A DNA stretch of 8,413 nucleotides from an uncultured Lachnospiraceae bacterium. Its GTDB lineage: Bacteria; Bacillota; Clostridia; Lachnospirales; Lachnospiraceae. The notes under the pieces are model-generated. The model was not told where the DNA came from and did no database searches. It was given only the letters and a program-made list of their open reading frames with translations. The position numbers and the translations under genes were made by a program. This document shows, in pieces, positions 1 through 6,758 of the stretch (the first letter of the stretch is position 1; the number at the start of each line of letters is the position of its first letter). The DNA lies in NCBI GenBank assembly GCA_902766655.1, contig CACXEL010000435.1, positions 1 through 8,413 on the forward strand, written 5' to 3'.

Positions 1-137
1 CCTTCGATATCATTTCCATCGTGGGCGAGCTCAACGATGCCTTCGATATCGAAATCAACGCCGCCGACCTTCTTCCGGAGAATTTCAACTCTGCGGAGGC
101 CATCTATGAGCTGGTCACCCGGCTTCAGAATGAATGA
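1..137 (+). CDS. Acyl/aminoacyl carrier protein, C-terminal part (5' end outside window)
   Basis: The open frame enters from the left edge, first full codon at position 3, and ends at TGA 135-137, giving 44 residues. It starts FDIISIVGELNDAFDIEI and ends with an amphipathic helix (AIYELVTRLQNE). This is the pattern of helices II-IV of a phosphopantetheine carrier protein, with the acidic helix II that docks partner enzymes. In this family the Ppant-bearing Ser sits directly before such a segment (DSF). The codon cut by the window edge reads nCC, which fits TCC (Ser), but the Ser itself is not visible. The nearest candidate partner is the adenylation enzyme at 1214-2728, making this the likely DltC-like carrier that holds the activated amino acid as a thioester. 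A fatty-acid-type ACP cannot be excluded from the fragment. A terminator-like hairpin separates it from the racemase gene. Confidence 0.85.
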   Translation, partial: FDIISIVGELNDAFDIEINAADLLPENFNSAEAIYELVTRLQNE

Positions 138-192
138 TCCGAACCCTTGTGAGCGGTACGACCCGCCTGGATTGATCTGCCCGACCGCGGAG

Positions 193-232
193 GCCGGCTG
201 ACCGGGCAAGCGGCTTTTCTGCCCGCTCCGGC
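193..232 (+). other. GC-rich stem-loop downstream of the carrier-protein gene
   Basis: GCCGG (193-197) pairs with CCGGC (228-232). Inside it, GGGCA (204-208) can pair with TGCCC (220-224), or alternatively AGCGG (209-213) with CCGCT (223-227). No T-run follows, so it is not a standard intrinsic terminator. It may be a 3'-end structure of the carrier-protein transcript or part of a leader for the racemase operon. The rest of the 138-319 gap shows no convincing gene, tRNA or consensus promoter. Confidence 0.35.
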
Positions 233-319
233 ACCTCGTCGCCTTTATGATGGATCGTATCTCCAGGCAAAGCACCGCATCCATATTCCGTCATATGCGA
301 CATGCCGAATAACACTTAG

Positions 320-380
320 AGAGAGCTGTCACGACTCCCCGGGATGAGTACAGCTCTTTTGGTTGTCTTTGTTTTTATTT
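320..380 (+). terminator. Intrinsic terminator or attenuator-like hairpin just before the racemase gene
   Basis: AGAGCTGT (322-329) pairs perfectly with ACAGCTCT (350-357). Above a four-base bulge (330-333), ACTC (334-337) pairs with GAGT (346-349), leaving an eight-base loop. The stem is followed at once by a T-rich tract from 357 to about 380. This is a good intrinsic-terminator pattern for transcripts arriving from the carrier-protein gene. The racemase ATG lies only about 20 bases beyond the T-tract, and I find no promoter between them. The element may therefore act as a partial terminator or a regulated attenuator within one transcript. Confidence 0.7.
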
Positions 381-398
381 TCTGTAAGTGTGAACCAT

Positions 399-1217
399 AT
401 GACAATTGGAATTCTGGGCGGAATGGGACCCAAGGCCACCATCTGCTGCATGGAACAGGTCCTTGCGATGACGAAAGCCGCCAAGGACCAGGAAAATATC
501 CCCCTGCTTGTCTACAGCTGCCCGTCCATACCGGACAGGACGGCTTATATACTTGACCACAGCAAGGAGGATCCGAGGCCTGCCCTCATCGCCGGCGTCC
601 GCGCGCTCAGCGCTCAGGGAGTCGGCTGTATAGGCATCGCCTGCGTTACATCCCACTATTTTTACAAGGATATTCAGGCATCTGTGGATACGCCCGTCAT
701 CAACATGGTCGACGAGACCGTCTCCTGCCTCGCCTTGAAGGGGTATCGGAAAATCGGACTCATGGCCACAAGGGGCACCCTGGCCACCGGCCTCTTCGAC
801 CGTGCCCTGAAAGACTCCGGTATGGACCCGGTGGTGCCCGGCGACGGCTGCCAGAAGCTGCTGATGGAAATCATCTACGATGACGTGAAGGCCGGCAGGC
901 AGGCCGACATGGCCAAGTTCCGACTTGTCACGGAGGATCTCAGGGCACACGGGGCAGAGGTGATCGTGCTGGGGTGTACGGAGCTGTCCGTCATCAAACG
1001 CGAACACGCCCTTGGCGCCGGCTACCTGGACGCCCTGGAGTGTCTGAGCCGCCGTCTGGTCCTTTCCTCCGGTCATCCCCTCAGGGATGAATACAGAGAT
1101 CTGCTGCAGACCGGACACCCTATGTCCGACAGCCCTGACCCGATGTACACTCTTCCTGAGCGCCGCCGCGTCCGACAGGACAAAAGCAAGACTTCAAAAA
1201 GGATAATATACCGATGA
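399..1217 (+). CDS. Aspartate/glutamate-type amino-acid racemase
   Basis: This 272-residue protein belongs to the cofactor-independent Asp/Glu racemase family, which inverts the alpha carbon using two cysteines as acid/base pair. The N-terminus MTIGILGGMGPKAT is the family signature and supports ATG 399 as the start; an upstream GTG (390) and TTG (363) are in frame but less likely. The two cysteine motifs are visible: ACVTSHYF with Cys82 and LGCTEL with Cys193. SIPDRT (Arg47) and Lys164 fit carboxylate-binding residues known in aspartate racemases. Unusually, the first motif reads C-V-T where family members normally have C-N-T. A basic, low-complexity tail (about 244-272) extends past the usual end of the fold. 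The gene overlaps the adenylation gene by four bases (ATGA), implying translational coupling. The likely role is supplying a D-amino acid (Asp or Glu most plausible) for activation. The exact substrate is not shown by sequence, and loss of Asn could alter activity. Confidence 0.85.
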   Translation: MTIGILGGMGPKATICCMEQVLAMTKAAKDQENIPLLVYSCPSIPDRTAYILDHSKEDPRPALIAGVRALSAQGVGCIGIACVTSHYFYKDIQASVDTPVINMVDETVSCLALKGYRKIGLMATRGTLATGLFDRALKDSGMDPVVPGDGCQKLLMEIIYDDVKAGRQADMAKFRLVTEDLRAHGAEVIVLGCTELSVIKREHALGAGYLDALECLSRRLVLSSGHPLRDEYRDLLQTGHPMSDSPDPMYTLPERRRVRQDKSKTSKRIIYR

Positions 1218-2728
1218 GAAGAAACATTCTGGAATACCTCGAAGAGACCGCCCCCAAATACCCGGACAAGGCGGCCTTCGCCAATGAAAACATGAGCATG
1301 ACCTTCCGCGAGGTCCATGAGAGCGCCCGCAGGATCGGATCCGCCCTGACCAGGCGCGGTTACACCCGGGAGCCGGTCGTCATCCTGATGGCCAGACACC
1401 CCCACATGATCACCGCCTTCTGGGGCACCGTCTACAGCGGCTGCTTCTACGTGCCCATCGACGAGGAGATGCCCACCTTCCGGATCGGGCTTATTTTCGA
1501 CAACCTGAAGCCCAGGGTCGTGATCTGCGACGAGAAGATGAGGGAGACCGCCGGCCAGTTCGGCGCCGGATGCGAAGTGCTCTCCTATGACAGCCTGGTG
1601 CAGGAGGAGGAAGACCCTGCCGCCCTGGCCGGGATCCGCAGGACTGCCATCGACACCGACCCCATCTACATCGTCTTTACCTCCGGTTCCACAGGCATCC
1701 CCAAAGGTGTAGTCGCCTGCCACCGGTCCGTCATCGACTATGTGGACCACCTGACGGAGGTGCTCGGCGTCGACGAGACCTCGGTCATGGGCTGCCAGTC
1801 ACCGCTCTATTTTGACGCATGCCTGAAGGAGCTCTTCTCGACACTGAAGTGCGGCGCCACGACCTACCTGATTCCCAAACAGCTCTTCATGTTCCCCGTT
1901 AAGCTCGTGGAATTCCTGAATGAGCACAAAATTACCAACGTCTGCTGGGTCGTCTCCGCCCTGACCATGATCTCGGCCATGAACACCTTCAAGACGATCG
2001 TTCCCAGGTATCTGAAGACCGTCGCCTTCGGGAGCGAAGTCTTCCCCATCAAACAGTTCAACCGCTGGCGCGCCGCCCTCCCGGAGGCGACCTTCATCAA
2101 CCTCTACGGACCCACCGAAGCGACCGGCATGAGCTGCTACTACGTGGTCGACCGCGACTTTGCCGAGGGGGAAGCCATTCCCATCGGCCGTCCTTTCGAA
2201 AATACGGACATTCTTCTCCTGAACGAGAAGAACGAGCCCGCCGCCCCCGGCGAACCCGGCGAGATGTGCGTCCGCGGCACGCCTCTGGCCCTCGGCTACT
2301 ACAACAATGACGAGAAGACCCGGGAGGCCTTCGTCCAGAACCCCCTGAACCCCCACTATCCGGAGCTCATCTACCGGACCGGCGATATGGCCAAAGTGAA
2401 CGAGCGCGGGGAGCTGGTCTTCATTTCCAGGAAGGACTACCAGATCAAGCACATGGGACACCGGATCGAGCTCGGCGAGATCGAGGCCCGCGTTGCCCTT
2501 GTGGAGGGTGTCTACACAGCCGCCTGCGTTTTTGACAGGAACAAGTCCAAAATTGTACTCTACTATACGGGCGAGGTGGACAAGGTCACGCTCCTTGGCG
2601 GTCTGAAGAGCCTTCTGCCCCGCTATATGCTGCCCAACAGGCTTGAAAAGCTGGATGTCATGCCGCTCACACCCAACGGCAAAATCGACAGAAAAGGCCT
2701 GACCCGACGCTGTGAGGAAGGCAGATGA
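1214..2728 (+). CDS. Stand-alone amino-acid adenylation enzyme, DltA-like
   Basis: This 504-residue ANL-superfamily enzyme has the length of DltA and no fused carrier or condensation domain. Core motifs are all present: A3 (FTSGSTGIPKG, about 155-165), A5 (NLYGPTEATG, 296-305), A7 (YRTGD, 387-391), A8 (about 407-425, with GHRIELGEIE) and A10 (TPNGKIDRKG) with catalytic Lys490. It should activate an amino acid as the aminoacyl-AMP and transfer it to a phosphopantetheine thiol, most likely on the carrier protein at the left edge. Hand alignment to the GrsA pocket gives Asp201, Ala202, Lys205, Cys244, Val270, Phe272, Leu297, Gly305, Met306 and Lys490. Asp201 should bind the amino group. Phe272 sits where DltA has the Cys associated with D-Ala, so D-Ala is not a safe call. 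AAAAAGG precedes the start by about 10 bases. The start overlaps the racemase stop, and the stop overlaps the next start, by four bases each. Confidence 0.9.
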   Translation: MRRNILEYLEETAPKYPDKAAFANENMSMTFREVHESARRIGSALTRRGYTREPVVILMARHPHMITAFWGTVYSGCFYVPIDEEMPTFRIGLIFDNLKPRVVICDEKMRETAGQFGAGCEVLSYDSLVQEEEDPAALAGIRRTAIDTDPIYIVFTSGSTGIPKGVVACHRSVIDYVDHLTEVLGVDETSVMGCQSPLYFDACLKELFSTLKCGATTYLIPKQLFMFPVKLVEFLNEHKITNVCWVVSALTMISAMNTFKTIVPRYLKTVAFGSEVFPIKQFNRWRAALPEATFINLYGPTEATGMSCYYVVDRDFAEGEAIPIGRPFENTDILLLNEKNEPAAPGEPGEMCVRGTPLALGYYNNDEKTREAFVQNPLNPHYPELIYRTGDMAKVNERGELVFISRKDYQIKHMGHRIELGEIEARVALVEGVYTAACVFDRNKSKIVLYYTGEVDKVTLLGGLKSLLPRYMLPNRLEKLDVMPLTPNGKIDRKGLTRRCEEGR

Positions 2729-3630
2729 GTGCAAATACAACGCAGCAAATAAGCGATACCCATAAAAAAGGACAGGGCTTCAAGTTCAGTCCTTTTTTAT
2801 TCATCTACATACTTCTGGGCATTTTCCTGAGAGCCTATACGGTCCTGAATACGCCCGATCATGCTCCGGAGGCGGATGTGACAGCAGGGCGGGCAGCCCT
2901 GGAAGCGCAGGCTGCCAGGACGATCAGTGAGGTGGCCGGCCAAATCGAAGACATGGAGCAGGCCGAAGCGGAGGAGCGGGCCAGGGAGGCTGAAGAAATC
3001 GCCCGCGAGGAAGCCCGCCAACAGGCCATCGAGGAGGGACGGGGGCTCGAGGAAGACCTCTACAACACCATGAAGGTCCGGGACGCGGACGAGCTTCGCA
3101 AGACGCTGGTGGACAACAACGCCTACTGTCTGGGCGACTCCATGGTGGAGGGTCTCCACGACGGCGCCTTCGTGAACGACTCCAGCCTTCTCTATCACCG
3201 CGGGGGATCCGTGCTCAACTCCGCTGAGCTCTTCTACACCGCCATCGACCTCCGCCCCTCCATCCTCTTTATCACCTTTGGCGTCAACGAGCCCAGCACC
3301 TACAGGGGAGACATACAGGCCTTCAAAGACCGCTACGAGGAGCTCCTGAATCTCCTCAAGGACAATCTGCCGGACTGCCGGATCTACATCCATAAAATGT
3401 ATCCCCTGCAGATGGACGTGGTCGAGCAGGAAGACCACAATCTCTACATTTATTTCGACCAGTACAACCAGGCCATCGAGGAGGTGGCGGAGGAGTGCGG
3501 GGTCGGTCTCATCGACCACACCACCCTGATCGCCGGCCACGATGAGCTCTATTGGAAGGACGGGCAGCACCCTGTCAGCAAGGTATACGTCTGGTTCCTC
3601 TCGCATGACTGTTATGTGGCAGGCATTTGA
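2725..3630 (+). CDS. Membrane-anchored SGNH/GDSL hydrolase-like protein with coiled coil
   Basis: The protein has 301 residues. After a short cytoplasmic N-terminus there is one membrane helix (about 22-40), then a highly charged Glu/Ala/Arg-rich region (about 55-110) that reads as an extracellular coiled-coil stalk, then an SGNH domain (about 132-301). Block I is LGDSMVEG with Ser139 as candidate nucleophile, block III is FGVNE with Asn188, and the C-terminal DGQHP supplies Asp279 and His282. The catalytic set therefore looks intact. SGNH proteins act as esterases or as acyltransferases to glycans. Next to an MBOAT gene, transfer or removal of the acyl/aminoacyl group on a surface polymer is most likely. 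GAGGA (2714-2718) lies six bases before the ATG, which overlaps the stop of the adenylation gene. The C-terminus (YVAGI) looks like a natural family ending, not a truncation. The exact substrate is unknown. Confidence 0.82.
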   Translation: MSANTTQQISDTHKKGQGFKFSPFLFIYILLGIFLRAYTVLNTPDHAPEADVTAGRAALEAQAARTISEVAGQIEDMEQAEAEERAREAEEIAREEARQQAIEEGRGLEEDLYNTMKVRDADELRKTLVDNNAYCLGDSMVEGLHDGAFVNDSSLLYHRGGSVLNSAELFYTAIDLRPSILFITFGVNEPSTYRGDIQAFKDRYEELLNLLKDNLPDCRIYIHKMYPLQMDVVEQEDHNLYIYFDQYNQAIEEVAEECGVGLIDHTTLIAGHDELYWKDGQHPVSKVYVWFLSHDCYVAGI

Positions 3631-3654
3631 CCTGTCTCTGCCCAGGAGACCGCA

Positions 3655-4200
3655 ATGAACGGACACGCATCCCAAGTGGACCAAATTGAAAAAGCACCGG
3701 AAAAACCTTCCAGGGCCAGCTTCTCCCGGTCCTGGCTGGTTTTAGAGCTGGTCACCCTCGCTCTGACCGGCCTTTTTCTGTACTCATTTCTCATCCGGCA
3801 GCAATACCGCGACGTCCCCATGGAGACCATCATCAGCGCCGTCTCGGAAGGCGAAGGCCTCACCGCTATGATAAATGAAGACCGAGCCGGCCTCCGCCGC
3901 TGCTACGGTCTGGACGCCGGCGCCACCGAAGGCTTCTACTTCTGCCGGTCCTCCTCCAACATGGAGGCCGACGAGCTTCTCATTGTGAAAGCGGCTGATG
4001 AAGCCGCCGCCAAAGCCCTCGTTCCCGCCGCCCAGGCCCGCCTGGACGCCCTTCACGAGAGCTTTGACCACTACGGTGTGAGCGAGGTGTCGAAGCGCAA
4101 CAAGGCCATCCTGGCGGTCCGCGGGCAATATCTCTTCTTTGCGGTGTCCGACAGCGCGGGCGACTGGGAGGCCCGTTTCCTCAGGGAGGTGGCCGAATGA
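3655..4200 (+). CDS. DUF4358-like single-pass membrane protein
   Basis: The protein has 181 residues: a polar cytoplasmic N-terminus (about 1-26), one membrane helix (about 27-46), and an extracellular domain (about 55-180). The segment around SNMEADELLIVKA, the following long amphipathic helix and the late RGQYLFFAVS strand match my recollection of the DUF4358 family found in Clostridia, where it may be a lipoprotein or membrane protein. This is recognition by eye, not a profile hit. No catalytic motif is apparent. AGGAG (3644-3648) lies six bases before the ATG; the upstream gap is 24 bases and the stop overlaps the MBOAT start by four. Its place between an SGNH and an MBOAT gene suggests an accessory part of a surface-polymer acylation complex, possibly a scaffold or acceptor, but no function is established here. 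Confidence 0.75.
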   Translation: MNGHASQVDQIEKAPEKPSRASFSRSWLVLELVTLALTGLFLYSFLIRQQYRDVPMETIISAVSEGEGLTAMINEDRAGLRRCYGLDAGATEGFYFCRSSSNMEADELLIVKAADEAAAKALVPAAQARLDALHESFDHYGVSEVSKRNKAILAVRGQYLFFAVSDSAGDWEARFLREVAE

Positions 4201-5585
4201 GCTTCTCGACGCTTGTCTTTGTTTACATCTTCCTGCCCCTCTTCCTGATTCTCTACACGCTGGTGAAACCGGGGAGGCGGATCCTTCTCTTCCTCTTCTC
4301 CCTTGTCTTCTACGCCTGGGGAGAACCGGTCTATGTGATCCTCCTCCTGCTCCTTACAGCCTTCAACTATTTCTCCGCCCTGGATCTGGCGGGCCTTGCT
4401 TCCGCCGGGCGTTCCACGCGCGGGGCTCTGATCCTGAACGTCGCGGGCAACCTGACAGTCCTGGCCTTTTTCAAATACGTCCCCTGGATCGTCGGACTCC
4501 TGAATACCGGGTTCGGTCTTGGCATTCCGGTGCCGGAGCTCTCCCTCCCGGTGGGTCTGTCCTTCATCGTCTTCCGGGCCATGGGGTACATTTTCGACGT
4601 CAGGGCGGGGAAAATAAAGCCCGAGTATGATTTCCTGACCTTCGCCCTCTTCCTGGCCATGTTCCCGACTCTCAGCATGGGTCCCATCGACCGCTACGGA
4701 GATGTCTGCCGTGCTCTGCGGCGCCCCCGCCCTACCTTCCGCAAAATGACTGCCGGCGCCTCCCTCTTCCTGAAGGGTCTGGCCAAAAAGGTCCTCCTGG
4801 CGGACACCATCGTCCTCCTCTATCAGACCATGAAGGCCTCCGAAGGAAATGCCACCGTGCTCATGACATGGCTGGGCATGCTGGCCTTCTCCTTCCAGCT
4901 CTACTTTGACTTTTCGGGCTATTCGGATATGGCCCGGGGGCTCGGCGGCATGCTGGGCATACCGGTCAGTGTGAACTTTGACTACCCCTACACCGCCGTC
5001 TCCATCACGGACTTCTGGCGGCGCTGGCACATCTCCCTGTCCGCCTGGTTCAGGGATTACGTCTATATTCCCCTCGGAGGCAGCCGGGTGGCGCCGGCGA
5101 GGCATATCCTGAACCTCCTGATCGTATGGATGCTGACGGGAATCTGGCACGGCGCCTCCTTCTCCTTCATCCTCTGGGGGCTCTACTACGGCATCCTCCT
5201 CATTGCGGAGAAGTACCTGATCGGGGAGCGGGCCGCAGTCTTTCCGGCTGTCCTGCGCCGCCTCGTCACCTTCGTCATCGTGCTTGTCGGCTGGACCTTC
5301 TTCCAGGGCGGCTCCCTCCCCCAGACCCTGGCGGAAATCAAGGCCCTCTTCGGATTCGCCGCAGCCGGCTTTACGGACAGCGCCTCCCTCTACGCCCTTC
5401 GCACCAATCTCGCACCGCTCATCGCCTGTGCCGTCTTCGCGACCCCTGTGCCCGACAAACTCTTTACGCGTCTTGAAAAAGAGAGCCCGGCCCTGGCCTC
5501 GCTGATTCTCTTTCTGATTTTCGTGCTGTCAACGGCTTTCATGGTCTATAACACCTTCCAGCCATTTCTCTACGCGCAGTTCTGA
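4197..5585 (+). CDS. MBOAT-family O-acyltransferase (DltB/AlgI type)
   Basis: This 462-residue, strongly hydrophobic polytopic protein carries the bacterial MBOAT signature. FQLYFDFSGYSDMARGLGGM is followed by NFDYPY, TDFWRRWHISLS (His278) and YIPLGGSR, then GIWHGAS containing the near-invariant His318 thought to be catalytic. Length and motif order match AlgI and DltB. Such proteins take an acyl or aminoacyl group from a cytosolic donor and pass it across the membrane to an extracellular SGNH-type partner. With an adenylation enzyme and carrier protein nearby, an aminoacyl-carrier donor (as for DltB) is more likely than acetyl-CoA, although AlgI-like O-acetylation remains an alternative. AGGGAGGT (4183-4190), six bases before the ATG, is a strong ribosome site within the end of the previous gene, with which it overlaps by four bases. 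It should work with the DHHW protein encoded 11 bases downstream. Confidence 0.93.
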   Translation: MSFSTLVFVYIFLPLFLILYTLVKPGRRILLFLFSLVFYAWGEPVYVILLLLLTAFNYFSALDLAGLASAGRSTRGALILNVAGNLTVLAFFKYVPWIVGLLNTGFGLGIPVPELSLPVGLSFIVFRAMGYIFDVRAGKIKPEYDFLTFALFLAMFPTLSMGPIDRYGDVCRALRRPRPTFRKMTAGASLFLKGLAKKVLLADTIVLLYQTMKASEGNATVLMTWLGMLAFSFQLYFDFSGYSDMARGLGGMLGIPVSVNFDYPYTAVSITDFWRRWHISLSAWFRDYVYIPLGGSRVAPARHILNLLIVWMLTGIWHGASFSFILWGLYYGILLIAEKYLIGERAAVFPAVLRRLVTFVIVLVGWTFFQGGSLPQTLAEIKALFGFAAAGFTDSASLYALRTNLAPLIACAVFATPVPDKLFTRLEKESPALASLILFLIFVLSTAFMVYNTFQPFLYAQF

Positions 5586-5596
5586 CGGAGCCGTCT

Positions 5597-6757
5597 ATGA
5601 AAAAAAAGCTTGACCCTTACTCCGTGGCCGTGAGCCTCATGGCTCTCCTTTTCATACTGGCCATGGGCATCCTCTTCATCATCATACCTGACCGGAGCTT
5701 CTCGGAGACCGAGAACCGAACGCTGGCCGGCGCTCCATCCATAAGCCTGAAGGGGCTGAGCTCCGGAGACTTTGCCCGGGATTTCGAGACCTATCTTGCG
5801 GATCAGTTCCCGGGCAGGGACCTCCTGGTAAAGCTCAGGACTGCCACGGACCTGGTCGCGGGCAGGAGTGAGATTGGAGGCGTCTACGCCGCCCGGGATG
5901 CCTACCTGATTGAGGATGTCAATATCCCTTCCCCTGAAGCCATGAGCGGCCTCAGCGATGGCTTCTCAGCCCTCAAAGCGGCCTTTCCGGACCTGAACTA
6001 CTACTTCCTGCTGGCGCCCACGGCGGCCACAGTGCACCGCGATCTCCTTCCGGTCGACGCCCCCTGCGCCGATGAGAGCGCGCTGATGGACCAGTACTTC
6101 TCCATGGCCGTGACAGCGGGCTTCACTCCTGTGGACGTCCGCGAGACTCTGCTGGCCCACCCGGACAGCTACCTCTACTACCGGACCGACCACCACTGGA
6201 CTACGGAAAGCGCCTGGCTCAGCTACCGGATCTTTGCAGAAAAGGCCGGCTTCGACCCGGACGCTGTCGCCTATGAGCCCCTGGCCATCTCCGACACCTT
6301 CAACGGCACCCTGGCCGCCGCCAGTGGCCTTGAAGGGAATGTCCGCGACGTCATCACAGCCTACTTTCCTGTGGATGAGAGCCAGCCTGCTGCCAACTAC
6401 CTGGTGGAGTACGTCTCCGAAAAGCAGCGCGTGACCTCCTTCTACGATCCGGACCGCCTGGAGACGAGGGACCAGTACGCGGTCTTCTTCAGCGGCAATC
6501 ATTCCCTGGTCCGCATACTCTCCACCTGCCCCGAGGACCGACGGCTCCTGGTCGTCAAGGACAGCTACGCCAACTGCTTCCTGCCCTTCCTGGCCCAGCA
6601 CTACCGCCGGATCGACGTGGTGGATCCACGTTACTTCTACGACGACCTGGCAACGCTGATCAAGGTCGACGAGCCTCAGGACGTCCTCTTCCTCTACAAT
6701 GCGAACACCCTCTTCGCGGATACGGCCCTGGCGGGGCTCCTGGGGCAGATCGGGTGA
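5597..6757 (+). CDS. DHHW-family SGNH/AlgJ-AlgX/DltD-like extracellular acyltransferase
   Basis: The protein has 386 residues. A KKK start and a hydrophobic helix (about 10-31) give a membrane anchor or uncleaved signal, and the rest should be outside the cell. SETENRTLAG after the anchor is typical of the family. The defining TDHHWT motif is at Asp198-His199-His200-Trp201. The later VVKDSYAN supplies Ser323. Asp198, His200 and Ser323 match the Asp-x-His plus Ser triad of AlgX/AlgJ-type SGNH acetyltransferases, so the enzyme looks catalytically competent. CGGAG (5586-5590) lies six bases before the ATG, 11 bases after the MBOAT stop. In comparable systems MBOAT and this kind of protein form a pair, one carrying the acyl group across the membrane and the other placing it on a polysaccharide or teichoic-acid hydroxyl. 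The acceptor polymer is not identified by this window. Confidence 0.88.
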   Translation: MKKKLDPYSVAVSLMALLFILAMGILFIIIPDRSFSETENRTLAGAPSISLKGLSSGDFARDFETYLADQFPGRDLLVKLRTATDLVAGRSEIGGVYAARDAYLIEDVNIPSPEAMSGLSDGFSALKAAFPDLNYYFLLAPTAATVHRDLLPVDAPCADESALMDQYFSMAVTAGFTPVDVRETLLAHPDSYLYYRTDHHWTTESAWLSYRIFAEKAGFDPDAVAYEPLAISDTFNGTLAAASGLEGNVRDVITAYFPVDESQPAANYLVEYVSEKQRVTSFYDPDRLETRDQYAVFFSGNHSLVRILSTCPEDRRLLVVKDSYANCFLPFLAQHYRRIDVVDPRYFYDDLATLIKVDEPQDVLFLYNANTLFADTALAGLLGQIG

Positions 6758-6758
6758 A

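Noticed and set aside
1..50. CTTCGATATC occurs twice within 50 bases.
   Set aside because: Both copies encode Phe-Asp-Ile in the same carrier-protein fold, and the flanks differ, so this is not a mobile or regulatory repeat.
152..165. On the - strand this stretch resembles a T-box core (GGGT, then GTACCGC).
   Set aside because: It is on the strand opposite to all genes, has mismatches at key positions, and no - strand gene or terminator follows it.
247..312. A 21-codon + strand frame (starts MMDRIS) ending 9 bases before the hairpin at 322, possibly a leader peptide.
   Set aside because: It has no ribosome site and no clear run of one amino acid. The scattered Arg codons are not enough to claim attenuation.
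344..556. A + strand frame with a hydrophobic start (MSTALLVV), beginning in the hairpin loop.
   Set aside because: The hydrophobic start comes from the terminator T-tract, and the rest is an out-of-frame copy of the racemase gene with no family features.
1799..5150. Long - strand open frames opposite the adenylation, SGNH, DUF4358-like and MBOAT genes.
   Set aside because: They are shadows caused by GC-rich codon use. Their products are low-complexity and lack known motifs, while the + strand frames carry full family signatures.
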